Below are positions 10,301 to 19,259 of a DNA stretch of 64,000 bases, in pieces; within the stretch, counting starts at the first letter, position 1, and each line of letters begins with the position of its first letter. The stretch spans positions 62,001-126,000 of the forward strand of contig NZ_AJXT01000003.1 in the NCBI RefSeq assembly GCF_000264295.1, written 5' to 3'. Under the pieces are notes generated by a model that was not told the origin of the DNA, did no database searches, and saw only the letters and a list, made by a program, of their open reading frames with translations. The translations under genes were made by a program, and so were the position numbers. This DNA comes from Rhodanobacter spathiphylli B39 (lineage in GTDB: Bacteria; Pseudomonadota; Gammaproteobacteria; Xanthomonadales; Rhodanobacteraceae).

Positions 10301-10958
10301 CCGATGCCATCTTCACGCTGACGCCGGGCGCCAGGCAGACCTTCAGCCGCCGGCTGAGTCGTGCCAGGCTCAGCTCGTCGCCCGCCTGCGCGGCCAGCAT
10401 CACCAGCGGGTCGCCGGCATCGGCCTGCTGCAGGCGCCGCCACAGGTCGGCGGCCACTTCGTCGAGCAGCGCTTCGCCGGGGACCATGTCGCCCATCACG
10501 AAGGCCACGCCGCAGGCGAACGGATGATCGGCCAGGATGCGCCGGCACAGGCTGTGCAGCGTGCTGACCGGCGCCACGTCCATCTCGGCCAGGGCCAGGC
10601 GCAGGCGCTGCAGATCGCGCACGCGCAGCTCGGCATCGTGCTGCCAGCGCGCGCGCAGCCATTGTCCGTCGCTGCCCTCGTCGCTGCCGGCGTCGTCGGT
10701 TTCGGCGAGGTTCTCGCTGGCGCGCAACACGGCCCACTGCAACTTGCCGCGCAGGCGTTCGCGCAGCTCCTGCGCGGCCGCGTCGGTGAACGTGGTCACC
10801 ACGATCTGCCGCGGCGACAGCTGCCGCTCCAGCAGCAATCGCAGATACAGCACCGCGATGGTCCAGGTCTTGCCGGTGCCGGCGCTGGCCTCGATCAGGC
10901 TGCGCCCGCCATCGGCGAGGTCCAGGCTGCGCCAATCGATGACCGCTGCCGTGCTCAT
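7335..10958 (-). CDS. recB: Exodeoxyribonuclease V subunit beta (RecB helicase-nuclease)
   Basis: A 1207-residue UvrD-like helicase with a C-terminal RecB nuclease domain. Walker A lies at residues 23-34 (ASAGTGKT), Walker B is VDEFQDTD, and a LHASKGLEFP motif sits in the 2A domain. The nuclease centre is GKIDLIF followed by LDYKGN near the C-terminus, with the metal-binding Asp and catalytic Asp/Lys intact. The length matches E. coli RecB. It overlaps recC by 4 bp and recD by 4 bp, so the three subunits are translationally coupled in stoichiometric order. Confidence 0.97.
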   Translation of the reverse strand: MSTAAVIDWRSLDLADGGRSLIEASAGTGKTWTIAVLYLRLLLERQLSPRQIVVTTFTDAAAQELRERLRGKLQWAVLRASENLAETDDAGSDEGSDGQWLRARWQHDAELRVRDLQRLRLALAEMDVAPVSTLHSLCRRILADHPFACGVAFVMGDMVPGEALLDEVAADLWRRLQQADAGDPLVMLAAQAGDELSLARLSRRLKVCLAPGVSVKMASAAEVDAVLDPAWAARLRAAVADGTHFRKGSLLPGFWSELADFLDDRARMPGAKACAGLKEATALTGVLKGSKDNGELIALAVFAERCAEIIESLRAGFWHELAALARAEMRSRLAARHQLTFDSLIQSVGDALAREAERAGDRPLADALFKAWPVALVDEFQDTDGQQYGILDAIYRERDGSTRGRLVMIGDPKQAIYRFRGGDIHSYQRAASAVDATGRLTLDTNHRSSAALVRAFNQFYAVGGTALDAAGESRIAYESVNWTERRAGQPYTIDGEPCPAPLVIHYRSDPPSSQPARRAEALEVCANQIAAMLQSGTHRIGGEPVQPSDLAVLLPTGNDIISLRDALRERGVPCVTSSRSSVFDTEVARELQVVLYAIAHPAELGALRAAVATRLWGASFSELQRWGDDVAQWQPVADTFRSWSQQRAERGILHVVGQLIDRLAARYLQTMAGERVLTDLRHLGELLQAQSEQLTGIEELLAWLKQCREDGAASDNDAADAAQLRIESDSARVRLMTLHASKGLEFPIVFLPLMWNHGERPGDGMSVVNDPRSGQRLAEFSAAARAREAQDLQDERFRVLYVALTRAIHACHLFALPPQRPASASSKTPASGTRRSALDVMLERIDPALGSPELRDATPDIRWIDGWHPLARHDFSGAAAPAVERHARALPPPRSGPLEAKHSFTTLTQGEHRDAVNPGAAAGDEDAAGNVELADADAVVAVEQPSPMTATEAHPGLLALAGVRGTDFGNAVHAVFEHREVGAPMSAQRELIAQCLRDAGVRRKDIEQSALVDLLVSRIQDALDAPLGIAASPALCLADLAAADLRAEMGFHFAMDRVSMPRLRAACAAHGEAELVPASQRVLSGLMNGKIDLIFHHHGLYHVLDYKGNYLGDTLADYAGEALRAQMDASHYRFQALLYTVAVDRYLRQRLGADYRREEQLGECVYLFIRAAGLAPDAGIWRHRFSSDLLDAVGEVLASGPTTTEAA

Positions 10959-13900
10959 GCCGACACCTCGGCGCTGGCGTCGAAGCTGATGCAGCGATAA
11001 AGCGTCAGCGCAAATTCCGCCAGCGCGGCCAGCTCCGCGCTGCCTTGGGCGAAGTCCACCTCACCGGCCAGCAGATGGCTGTAGCCGGGTGCGTAATCGC
11101 GTTCGCCCACGCCGCCATGACCGGCAATCCAGCTCGAACCGATGTCGATCTGGGCCGGCTCGTCGGCGGCCTCGACGTCACTCGAACGACTGCTGCGCTT
11201 CTTCGGATAGATGCGCTCGCTGATCGCCGCCCACGCCGACTTCGGGAAGTACCAGCGCGGCGCCGACTGCGCCTCGATCCACCAGCCCAGCAACTGTTGC
11301 AGGCGCCGTTCGAGTTCGCCGAGCCGCGCCGCGCGCCCGGCGTCATCGGCCGCCATGAAGCGTGCGTCCCAGTCGTTGATGCCGTCCTGCCAGGGGCGCT
11401 CGTCGCCGTCCAGCAGCGGACGCAGCCGCAGCGCGGGCAGCGTGCCGCCCGCGCGGGCGCTGTGCAGGCGCAGCAGCGCCCAGTCGAGGAACATCGGCAC
11501 GCGCTCGCGGAAGCCCAGCTCCGCCTCCTTCTTCAGCCGGTCGCCGTTGCCGCCGAACACGCGCAGCAGTTGCCAGCATTCGCCACCGTCGATGCTGCTG
11601 CGATGGACGTGGGTGACCTGGCCGGTCACGCGGCAGCCGCCGATCGGCACATCGATGCCGCAACTGCCACCGGCCGGCGCCGCGTGTTCGAAACCGGGCA
11701 GCTTCGCGACTTCCTGCAGCAACAGGCCGACCACGGCGCTCTCCTGTTGCCAGGCCTGCTGGCCGGCCCGGCCCGGCGGCATCACGCCACCCAGGCGCAG
11801 CCAGTCCGGCGCGGTGGCCGGCGGCCACGCGGCATGCGGCCAGCCCGGCAGCGCGTCGTTGAAGAACAGCTTCCTGGCCACCGTGTCGAGCGCGGCGAAG
11901 CGCGCTTCGATCGGTTCGTCCTGGGGCAGGCGATCGTCGGCGAGCGCGTCCAGGCTGACCTGCATGCGGTGTTCCAGCAGTTGCCTGGCGGGGTCGCGGT
12001 AGTACGCATGCAGTTCGCGCAGTGCGATCGTCGCGCCGGGGTCGATTCCCGCGGCGCCGCCGGGGTCGAGGAACGGCGCCACATCGGCCTGGTCGCCGCG
12101 GCCATGCATGCCGGCGAACAGCGCGTTGTAGGAGAACAGCCGTCCATCGCCGCCGTCGAAGTAGCGGCTGTCGAACGGCTGCAGCGGATGCCGCAGCAGC
12201 CACGGCCGGTCGACCTCGTCGTCGTCGGGACGCAGCCCCGCGGCCGCATCCAGCACGGCCAGCAGTTCGGCCAGCGGCGGCGCCGGATTGCGCGGCTTGC
12301 CGTCCTTCACCCCTTCGCCGATGTAGCTCAGGTGCAGGCGTGCGCGCGCCGACATCAGGGTTTCCAGGAACAGGTAGCGATCGTCGCTGCGCACGTCGCG
12401 ATCGCCCAGGCGGCGATAGCGCGCCATCAGGTCCAGCCCCGCGTCGCTGCCCGAACGGGGGAAGTCGCCGTCGTTGAGGCCGAGCACCGCGACGACCTTG
12501 AACGGGATCGCGCGCTGCGGAACCATGCCGCAGAAGGTGATGCCGCCCATCAGGAAACGCTGCTGCTCGGGCACGGCGGACAGCCGCTCGACCAGCAGGT
12601 CGCGCACCACGCTGAAGTGCAGCAGCGGGTCCTCGCCGGCAGCCGTCGGCTCGCTGGTGATGGTGCGGATGAAACCGAGCACCATCGCCTGCGCATCGCG
12701 GGCCGCCCGATCCATCGGATCGATGCGGAACAGCGCCTCGAAGCGGCGCTCCAGTTCGCTCGCCCAGTTGCTGGCGAGGCGCGTTTCGGCGGACAGGTCG
12801 CACAGCGCCTGCACTTCCTGCAGCAGGTGATCGAGCGCGCCCAGGTAACCCGCGGCCGGGCCGTGGATGCCGGTGAGCGGCGCCAGCTCGGTGCCGTCGG
12901 GCAGATGCACCGACGGCTGCCGCTCGGCCTCGGCGGCGTCGGCCATCAAATAGCCGGCCAGCATGCGATCCATCGCCCAGCCGAAGGTGTGTTCGGCGAT
13001 CGGCGGCACGCCGAAGCGCGCCCGAAACGCGGGATCGAGCGCCCACGCCACCCGGCTGGCCTTCAGCCATTCGGCCAGCTCATCCACGCCGGCCGCATCC
13101 AGGCCCAGTCGACGGCAGATTTCCGGCACCGCCAGCAGGTCCACCACCTCGGGCGCGGTGACCCGCGTGCCGGGCAGGTCCAGCAGTTTGCGGAACGCGC
13201 CGAACAGCGAATGACTGCGCGACACCGCCACGTCGGCCAGCTGGTACGGCAACAGCCCGCCGGCATGGCCGGCCACGCCGAACACCGCGGGAATCAGCGG
13301 CACGTACGCCTGGATGTCCGGCGCCATCACCACGATGTCGGCGGGACGGATCGGCTGGCCGTCGGCATCGGTACCGGCGATCGCGTCCAGCAACTGGTCG
13401 CGCAGCACCTCCAGTTCGCGCAGGCGGGTGTGGCAGCTGTGCACGCGCAGTGAGGCATCGGCGCGCGCGGCGCGATCGATCGGCGTGTCGAGCCGCACCT
13501 GCATCAGTGACGGATCGAGCGCGCGGATGCCCTGCTGCACGCGCTGCAGACGATTCATCCCGTGCAGCGCCTGCTCGTCCTCGCGATGGCGCACGTCGGA
13601 CAACACATCGCCCTCGCCCGCGGCCAGCTCCATGATGAAGTGCTGGCCCATGCGCCCCCAGCTGGCCAGCAGCGGATGCGCCTGGTCCGCCCAGTAGTCG
13701 TTGCCTTCGGCCGCGTCCAGCCGCGCCTGTTCCTCGGCGCCCTGCAGCCGCAGCGCGGGCAGCGTGCGGCCGAGCCCGCCCCAATATTCGCGGCAGGGAT
13801 CGGGCACATACAACGCGACCAGCCGATGCCGTGCCACCGCGCGCAACACCGCCAGTTCGGACGGCGCCAGGTGGCTGACGCCGAACACGTGCAGCGCCTC

Positions 13901-14653
13901 GCCGCCGGCCTCGACGCGACCGAGCTGCTCGATCAGGTCACCGACCACGTCGCCGCGATGGGCGCCCAGCTTGTCATGCAGGTGCTTCCACAGCGGCGCC
14001 AGCAGCCGCTGCTCGGTGGACGCCAGCACCGCCTCGGCGGCGTTTCCGGTCACCAGGCTGAAGTGGCCGCGCTCCCAGCCGCGCAACCAGTCCGGGCGAT
14101 ACACCAGGTATTGCGAGTAGATCCGAGCCAGCCGGTCGGCCAGCTGGAAGCGACGGCGCGCCTGATCCGCCACCCCGCCCGACGGATGCGTGCCGCCGGC
14201 GCGCAGGTAGCTGGCGATCCGTGCATCGCTGATGCCCAGCGCCGCCACGTCGCCACCCAGCACTTCATGGATGCTCCAGCGCAGGTGCTGGCGCTGGTAG
14301 CGCGGCAACGACACCGCGCGCTGGCCCAGCTGCTGCCGCGCCAGCCGATCGATCCACGGACTGGGCAGCAGGATGTCGAGGTTCGCGGCGATCCCGCCCG
14401 CGCCGTACTTGCGCGCCAGCGCCCCGTTCAACCAGTGCCGCATGCCCGGATGCGCCGCGATGATGGTCTGCGGCGCCAGCACGTTGTCCGGCTGGGTGAC
14501 CGCCAGCAACTGCACCAGCGGATCGAGCAGCTTCTCCAGCCGACTCGCCCGATAGATCAGCAGCCCGGTGGTTTGCCGCTCCCCCTCCACCTCGCGAATT
14601 TCGCCACCTGCTGCCGTCACTGCCGTGCTCCCGGATGCTGCCGGATCACCCAC
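10955..14653 (-). CDS. recC: Exodeoxyribonuclease V subunit gamma (RecC)
   Basis: A 1232-residue RecC, the Chi-recognition scaffold of RecBCD. The conserved start of the fold is IYRASRLEKLLDPL, then HPGMRHWLNGALARKYG and IAANLDILLPSPWI, matching RecC family blocks. RecC keeps a helicase/nuclease-like fold without catalytic residues, so no Walker motif is expected. The annotated start is a GTG with a weak ribosome site; roughly 30 residues precede the conserved core, so a later start is possible. It is the first gene of recC-recB-recD. Confidence 0.94.
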   Translation of the reverse strand: MGDPAASGSTAVTAAGGEIREVEGERQTTGLLIYRASRLEKLLDPLVQLLAVTQPDNVLAPQTIIAAHPGMRHWLNGALARKYGAGGIAANLDILLPSPWIDRLARQQLGQRAVSLPRYQRQHLRWSIHEVLGGDVAALGISDARIASYLRAGGTHPSGGVADQARRRFQLADRLARIYSQYLVYRPDWLRGWERGHFSLVTGNAAEAVLASTEQRLLAPLWKHLHDKLGAHRGDVVGDLIEQLGRVEAGGEALHVFGVSHLAPSELAVLRAVARHRLVALYVPDPCREYWGGLGRTLPALRLQGAEEQARLDAAEGNDYWADQAHPLLASWGRMGQHFIMELAAGEGDVLSDVRHREDEQALHGMNRLQRVQQGIRALDPSLMQVRLDTPIDRAARADASLRVHSCHTRLRELEVLRDQLLDAIAGTDADGQPIRPADIVVMAPDIQAYVPLIPAVFGVAGHAGGLLPYQLADVAVSRSHSLFGAFRKLLDLPGTRVTAPEVVDLLAVPEICRRLGLDAAGVDELAEWLKASRVAWALDPAFRARFGVPPIAEHTFGWAMDRMLAGYLMADAAEAERQPSVHLPDGTELAPLTGIHGPAAGYLGALDHLLQEVQALCDLSAETRLASNWASELERRFEALFRIDPMDRAARDAQAMVLGFIRTITSEPTAAGEDPLLHFSVVRDLLVERLSAVPEQQRFLMGGITFCGMVPQRAIPFKVVAVLGLNDGDFPRSGSDAGLDLMARYRRLGDRDVRSDDRYLFLETLMSARARLHLSYIGEGVKDGKPRNPAPPLAELLAVLDAAAGLRPDDDEVDRPWLLRHPLQPFDSRYFDGGDGRLFSYNALFAGMHGRGDQADVAPFLDPGGAAGIDPGATIALRELHAYYRDPARQLLEHRMQVSLDALADDRLPQDEPIEARFAALDTVARKLFFNDALPGWPHAAWPPATAPDWLRLGGVMPPGRAGQQAWQQESAVVGLLLQEVAKLPGFEHAAPAGGSCGIDVPIGGCRVTGQVTHVHRSSIDGGECWQLLRVFGGNGDRLKKEAELGFRERVPMFLDWALLRLHSARAGGTLPALRLRPLLDGDERPWQDGINDWDARFMAADDAGRAARLGELERRLQQLLGWWIEAQSAPRWYFPKSAWAAISERIYPKKRSSRSSDVEAADEPAQIDIGSSWIAGHGGVGERDYAPGYSHLLAGEVDFAQGSAELAALAEFALTLYRCISFDASAEVSA

Positions 14654-14744
14654 GATCCATCCGCCCGATCTTCACCAGCACCAGCGCGGATTGCAATGAG
14701 TGGCGACTACAGCGACGAGATCCCACATGACAGCTTCGACAGGC

Positions 14745-14999
14745 TCACGCTAGTCGAACCCCAGATTCAGGACGAACCGGCGACCCACATTTTAGCGGGG
14801 TACCAATTGAAGGGAGTCGCATCGGCCAAGCATGGCATCGTGGACCGACGAATAGGTTCGACGCGATCGGCACGCCACGGTTGTTGTCGGTGGTGTCATT
14901 GGAGATCACTTGTTGCACAGGGTGCGAATGCCATGTCCGCGCATCATCGTCTGCAGTTGCGGCTTGCAACATGTAGCGTGCCCGTACCTTCTTGATCAC
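14745..14999 (-). CDS. Possible small ORF with strong ribosome-binding site
   Basis: An 84-codon frame starting at GTG, 4 nt downstream of an AAGGAGGAG Shine-Dalgarno, unusually strong for this window. The product (VIKKVRARYMLQAATADDD...) has no family recognised here, no signal peptide and no membrane segment. It lies about 120 bp downstream of the Cys-rich secreted peptide gene on the same strand. The C-terminal half looks like random translation of GC-rich DNA, so the real product may be shorter or non-coding. Kept only because of the ribosome site. Confidence 0.25.
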   Translation of the reverse strand: MIKKVRARYMLQAATADDDARTWHSHPVQQVISNDTTDNNRGVPIASNLFVGPRCHAWPMRLPSIGTPLKCGSPVRPESGVRLA

Positions 15000-15119
15000 G
15001 CTCTCCTCCTTGCGCGGATCGAGCGACGCGGCAAGGGCTCCGTTTCTCGGGGGTGAGGTCAGTCGACCAGTCGAACGATAGCTGGAGCCCCTGTTGCCAA
15101 GGACTCCAGCTGACATGAC

Positions 15120-15419
15120 TTACTGAACTGCGACGAGAAGGTTTGCAGCTGATTTGCCCTTGCTCATTGCAAATGCCTTCGTCGTGGTATCGAGGGCGAA
15201 AGGATCTTTCTGACCACCTGCCGAAACGAGCGCGCATTGCCTGAGGCAGGCCGGAGCAACGTGCGCCTCGCAATACGCTTCGTCATGACCCTGCGACAAG
15301 CATTGGCTATATACCTCTTGACAGTGGGCACAGTCGATGGCTGCACGGGCTGGTTGCGCATGGAAAACCGCAGCGAGGCCGAAAGCAGCGAGGCTGGCGA
15401 GATAAGCAGAAGTACGCAT
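15120..15419 (-). CDS. Small secreted six-cysteine protein
   Basis: A 99-residue protein with a clear signal peptide (1-27, ending QPARA-A). The mature part carries six cysteines at 30, 33, 40, 50, 58 and 62 (pattern CX2CX6CX9CX7CX3C), then a Cys-free tail. Such spacing suggests disulfide bonding or metal binding in the periplasm. The start is the ATG with AAAGGAAA upstream; the same frame remains open for about 110 more codons, which are not credible as protein. No family is recognised. It stands alone between recC and the thiolase gene. Confidence 0.65.
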   Translation of the reverse strand: MRTSAYLASLAAFGLAAVFHAQPARAAIDCAHCQEVYSQCLSQGHDEAYCEAHVAPACLRQCALVSAGGQKDPFALDTTTKAFAMSKGKSAANLLVAVQ

Positions 15420-16229
15420 TCTGATTTCCTTTCCAAAGACAAAGGCTCCATGCTGGAGCGTCCCGAGAATATCCGCTGACCACAGGGACGAATGTGACCT
15501 CATAGGCACTTGCCATCCCCTCTCCAGGTCGCAGCTCAAAGCTGTGGCATGTCCCCAGACTTGAACTGAAAAACACTGGCACGTGGCGATTTCCACCGTC
15601 TTCATCACGGCCATATGGTGGTCAATGACCGGCCCAAGGCAGTTCGAGCGGCCCTTGTGGCCACGCTTTCGTTTCGAGTTCCATACCAACGTCCATGCAA
15701 CGAAAAAGGCCACCAGAAAAGGTGTGGACAAATCTTCAAAACCTGTCACTGATGGAGAGCATAAGCTGTCGCAAGACTGGCTGATTTGTCAAAAATTGAG
15801 TGGCGCAAGATCACATAAAGTGACAATGGATATGAGGCGCGGGTTCAACGGGCACAAATTGCTGGTCATGCATCGCCCTGCCACATCGGGCATGCGCGCG
15901 TTGCATCAAGCGGGGGACGAAGCCTCGGCGATCAAGCCACCGAAGAATACAGCCTGTGGGTGGGGAGCCACTCGCCTGGTATTGCACGAGCATCAAGGAA
16001 TTAGGCCCAGGCATCTCGAAAGCGAATCGGCCCCGACCAAGGGCACGAGATCAGTCGCATAGACGACTCAGACCTATGCTGGCCAAGCAAGACGAGTGGA
16101 GTAACAAAGGGGGCCGAAGCGTAGCTTCCCTAGGTGTTGACGCTAACTCAAACAAGCGGGAAATTGCCATCGGGCTGGCGAATCCGAAGCAGCGGAATGA
16201 TGGCGCTCATAAACTCTGTCCGGTTGACG
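15420..16229. other. Gene-poor intergenic region
   Basis: About 810 bp with no supportable gene. Several frames are open on both strands but give Arg/His/Cys-rich products without conserved blocks or good ribosome sites. Base composition is clearly lower in GC than in recBCD. No tRNA, IS end or CRISPR repeat was recognised. Confidence 0.55.
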
Positions 16230-17480
16230 CTAGATCCGTTGGAGCAACGCCACGGTGCCCTGGCCGCCGTCCGCACAAAGCGAGACGATGCCGTAGCTTC
16301 CCGATGGCAGTATCGCCATTTCCTTCGCAGCCTGGCTCAGGATGCGCGCCCCGGTTGCAGCGAACGGATGTCCGATGGCCAGCGATCCACCATGCGGGTT
16401 GACGCGTGCCCAGTCAAACGCGCCCAATTCGAAGTCGACGCCGGCCTTTTCGCGCCGATAGATCGGATCCGACGCGGCAGCGATGTTGGCGAGCACCTGC
16501 GCCGCGAATGCCTCGTGGATATTCCACGACGTGATCTCCGCAAACCGCAATCGGTGCCGGGCGAGTAACCGCGGAATCGCCCGCGCCGGTGCCATCAGGA
16601 TGCCCTCGTCACTTTGGCGGAAGTCCATCGCCGCGATCTGCCAGTCCAGCAACCTGACTGCTGGCTCGCGGCCCAAACGCGCCATCCCGGCTTCATCGGC
16701 CACCCACAAACCTGCCGCGCCATCCGTCAGCGGCGACGAATTGCCCGCTGTCAACGTGCCTGCGGGATCGAACGCCGGCGGCAAGTTTGCCAGTCGCTCG
16801 GGCGAGGTATCACGACGCGGAATCGCGTCCTGTTCGACCCCGGCGAACGCTACCAGCAGGTCATCGAAGAAGCCCGTGTCCTGTCCCGCAATGGCCGCGC
16901 GATGACTGAGCAAGGCGCGCTCGTCCTGTGCCTGCCGCGAGATATTGAAATGGCGGGCGGTGTCTTCGGTGTGCTGGCCTTGCGAACGGCCGCTTTGTTT
17001 GTTGGCCCATGCCTGGCGAGGCAATTGAAAGTCCGCTGCGGTTGTGGCCGCGATCATTCCCGCGACCCCGCGCGGATCTTTGGCGAACCCGGCCACGATG
17101 CGATCGGCGGCAGCCATGTTGAGTGCCAGCGGCACATGGCTCATCGTTTCCGTGCCACCGACCAGCGCCAGATGCGTGCCGCCGCTGCCGATCATGCCCG
17201 CGGCCTCAATCGCGGCCATGAAGCTGGTCGAACAGGCCAGCACCGTGGAAAGCGCCGGTGTCTCCGGGTTCAGCCCTGCCTCGAAGACCAGCTCCCGCGC
17301 TATGTTCGACACCGTCACGTCGGGAATGACCTGACCCCAGATCAGAAAGTCCGGTGCGGCCAAGTCCGCCATGGCTCTGGCTACTGGCATGGAAAGCTCA
17401 AGTGCACTGTGGCGGGCGAACGGTCCGCCCGCCTTGACGAACGGAGTGCGTACGCCGGGAGACAGATAGACAGGCAGCAT
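16230..17480 (-). CDS. Thiolase (acetyl-CoA acyltransferase, FadI-like)
   Basis: A 416-residue thiolase, catalysing thiolytic cleavage of 3-ketoacyl-CoA or the reverse condensation. The nucleophilic Cys is C83 in LACSTSF. HEAFA, GHPFAATGAR and the second Cys in LCADGGQG complete the active site. The GHPFAATG and CA-x-GGQG variants resemble FadI/trifunctional-beta thiolases rather than the PhaA type. The start has AAAGGAG upstream. It is followed at about 120-bp spacing by a SnoaL-like protein, an MDR oxidoreductase and a hydrolase, all on the minus strand, suggesting catabolism of an acyl or alicyclic substrate. No hydratase/dehydrogenase partner is adjacent. Confidence 0.88.
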   Translation of the reverse strand: MLPVYLSPGVRTPFVKAGGPFARHSALELSMPVARAMADLAAPDFLIWGQVIPDVTVSNIARELVFEAGLNPETPALSTVLACSTSFMAAIEAAGMIGSGGTHLALVGGTETMSHVPLALNMAAADRIVAGFAKDPRGVAGMIAATTAADFQLPRQAWANKQSGRSQGQHTEDTARHFNISRQAQDERALLSHRAAIAGQDTGFFDDLLVAFAGVEQDAIPRRDTSPERLANLPPAFDPAGTLTAGNSSPLTDGAAGLWVADEAGMARLGREPAVRLLDWQIAAMDFRQSDEGILMAPARAIPRLLARHRLRFAEITSWNIHEAFAAQVLANIAAASDPIYRREKAGVDFELGAFDWARVNPHGGSLAIGHPFAATGARILSQAAKEMAILPSGSYGIVSLCADGGQGTVALLQRI

Positions 17481-17604
17481 TGTGGGTCTCCTTTCAATGA
17501 ACAGCTTGTGGCTCGCGGTACAGCGAATTCATCAGCGTGGAGATCGAGGTGGCCCTTGCGCGGTGGAGACGGCCTGTTCGGCGTTCCGATCGCCGTCGCC
17601 TTGT

Positions 17605-18150
17605 CTAGTGCGATGCCAGCCCAAGCTGTTGCATGAAGGTCAGGTTGTCTTCCAGGTGCCAGTTCTCGGCAATGCGACCGTCGCTAATGCGGTAGATGTC
17701 GGTGGCGATGAAGTCGATGGTTTGGCCCTGTCCCTGGGTTTGGTTGAAGCGTCCGCTGAAGTGCCCGCGAAAGTGCAGATGGGCGACCACTCGATCGCCA
17801 GCGACGATCATTTGTTCCACATCGCAACGCAGGTCGGGTACCGCCGTGCGCACGAACTTCGAGGCTGCCAGCGGTCCGGCGACACCTTGGGCACGGCCCG
17901 CGGGCAGAGTGCGGTCCATGAAATCCTGCGCCAACGCGGCACGCGCCAGCGCTTCGTCGCCGTTGTTCCAGAAGCTGTCGTAGCGACGGGCGGCGAGTAC
18001 CTGTGCTCGCAACTGCGCGGCGGGCAGGCTGTGATCGACGATCAGTATCTGCGGCGTGACCAATCCTGAGTCATCGGCACCGGTAGCGGATGCGACGCCG
18101 CACAGCATCAATGCGGCGGCAAAGCTGCAGGACAAAGCATGGCTGGTCAT
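17605..18150 (-). CDS. Secreted SnoaL/NTF2-like protein
   Basis: A 181-residue protein with a signal peptide (1-24) and a SnoaL-like (NTF2-fold) domain: RRYDSFWNNGDEALARAALAQ at the start of the fold, and IDFIATDIYRISDGRIAENWH near the end, where GRI.E.WH is the typical SnoaL C-terminal block. Such domains act as cyclases, isomerases or small-ligand binders; function cannot be assigned. The ATG with AGGAG upstream is chosen over an in-frame start 19 codons earlier. Confidence 0.8.
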   Translation of the reverse strand: MTSHALSCSFAAALMLCGVASATGADDSGLVTPQILIVDHSLPAAQLRAQVLAARRYDSFWNNGDEALARAALAQDFMDRTLPAGRAQGVAGPLAASKFVRTAVPDLRCDVEQMIVAGDRVVAHLHFRGHFSGRFNQTQGQGQTIDFIATDIYRISDGRIAENWHLEDNLTFMQQLGLASH

Positions 18151-18212
18151 GGTGTTCTCCTCGTCGGAATAGAGACGGGTGAGGTTTCTGGCAATCCGTC
18201 GATACAAGGGCG

Positions 18213-19214
18213 TTAGCTGGCAACGTCGATCACGACCTTGCCTTGCGCCTGGCGGCTCTCGATAAGTGCGTGGGCGGCATCGACTGAGTTCAAATCGAAC
18301 CGGCGTGCGTCTACGCGTGGGATCAGCAGGCCCGATTCGGCCAGGTGAGTGGCTTCGTGCATGATTTCGCCGTGGCGAACCTTGCCTTCACCAGTCAGCA
18401 AGGGCAGCAGGGTGAACACGCCAGAGTAACTTGCCGCGCGGAACGACAGCGGCGCCAATGCATGCGTGCCCCAGCCCAGCGAGCTGAGCACATGACCAAA
18501 ACGTGCGACGGCCTTGAACGAGGCATCCAGGCTTGCGCCGCCGGCAGTGTCGTAGACGATGTCGAAGCCGCGGCCGGCAGTGTGTGTGGCGACGTACTCT
18601 TCGACGCTGACTTGGCTGCTGTCGATGGGAATGGCCCCCAGCTCTTCGACGAGCGCGGCGCGACCGCCGCCCTCGGTGGCGTAGACGGTCGCGCCAAGTG
18701 CACGTGCGATCTGGATGGCCATATGCCCGACGCCGCCAGCACCGCCTTGCACAAGTACGGTCTGGCCCGTGCGGACGTTGGCGCGGTCAACCAAGCCTTC
18801 CCATGCGGTGATGAACACCAGCGGTAGGGTGGCCGCTTCCCGCATGCTGAAGTTGGACGGCTTGCGCGCCAGCAGCGCGGCATCGACCGCTGCGTACTCG
18901 GCCAACGATCCCTGCGCACCACCGACACCGCCTGTCATCCCGTAGACCTCATCGCCGGGGTGGAAGGCACTGACGCCAGGGCCAACGGTTTCGACCACAC
19001 CGGCCAGGTCGATGCCGAGGATCCCGGGCAACGGATGCCGTGCGTGTGCCGCAGCGCCACCGCGAATCTTCAGGTCAAGCGGGTTGACCCCACTGGCGAT
19101 CACTCGCACCAGCACCTGCCCTTCGCCAGGTACCGGGCGCGGCAAGCTGGCCACGCGGAACGAGGCATTGGGGGTCTCCAGAACGGCGGCTTGCATGGAA
19201 AGGGTCATGGTCAT
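18213..19214 (-). CDS. Zinc-independent MDR oxidoreductase (quinone reductase-like)
   Basis: A 333-residue medium-chain dehydrogenase/reductase. The N-terminal GroES-like domain contains VIASGVNPLDLKIRGG and GIDLAGVVETVG. The Rossmann domain has VQGGAGGVGHMAIQIARALGA, the NADPH motif of quinone oxidoreductases. No catalytic-zinc Cys set is seen, so NADPH-dependent quinone/enone reduction is likely. Two further in-frame Met codons follow the first, so the start is uncertain by 2-6 residues. It probably belongs to one transcription unit with the hydrolase upstream and the SnoaL protein downstream. Confidence 0.88.
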   Translation of the reverse strand: MTMTLSMQAAVLETPNASFRVASLPRPVPGEGQVLVRVIASGVNPLDLKIRGGAAAHARHPLPGILGIDLAGVVETVGPGVSAFHPGDEVYGMTGGVGGAQGSLAEYAAVDAALLARKPSNFSMREAATLPLVFITAWEGLVDRANVRTGQTVLVQGGAGGVGHMAIQIARALGATVYATEGGGRAALVEELGAIPIDSSQVSVEEYVATHTAGRGFDIVYDTAGGASLDASFKAVARFGHVLSSLGWGTHALAPLSFRAASYSGVFTLLPLLTGEGKVRHGEIMHEATHLAESGLLIPRVDARRFDLNSVDAAHALIESRQAQGKVVIDVAS

Positions 19215-19259
19215 TCCGGGGTGGTCAGATACGGCAATGGATGCGGCGAGTAGATTCGA

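Noticed and set aside
5470-10935. A 1821-codon minus-strand frame covering recB and recD
   Set aside because: Only its last 622 codons encode RecD; the rest is an alternative frame of recB. The recB stop overlapping the recD ATG shows two genes, not a RecB-RecD fusion.
11045-13453. Long plus-strand frames opposite recC and recB
   Set aside because: Shadow frames with Arg/His/Gln-rich low-complexity products.
15583-16062. A 159-codon plus-strand frame in the gene-poor region
   Set aside because: No conserved blocks, odd composition and no ribosome site.
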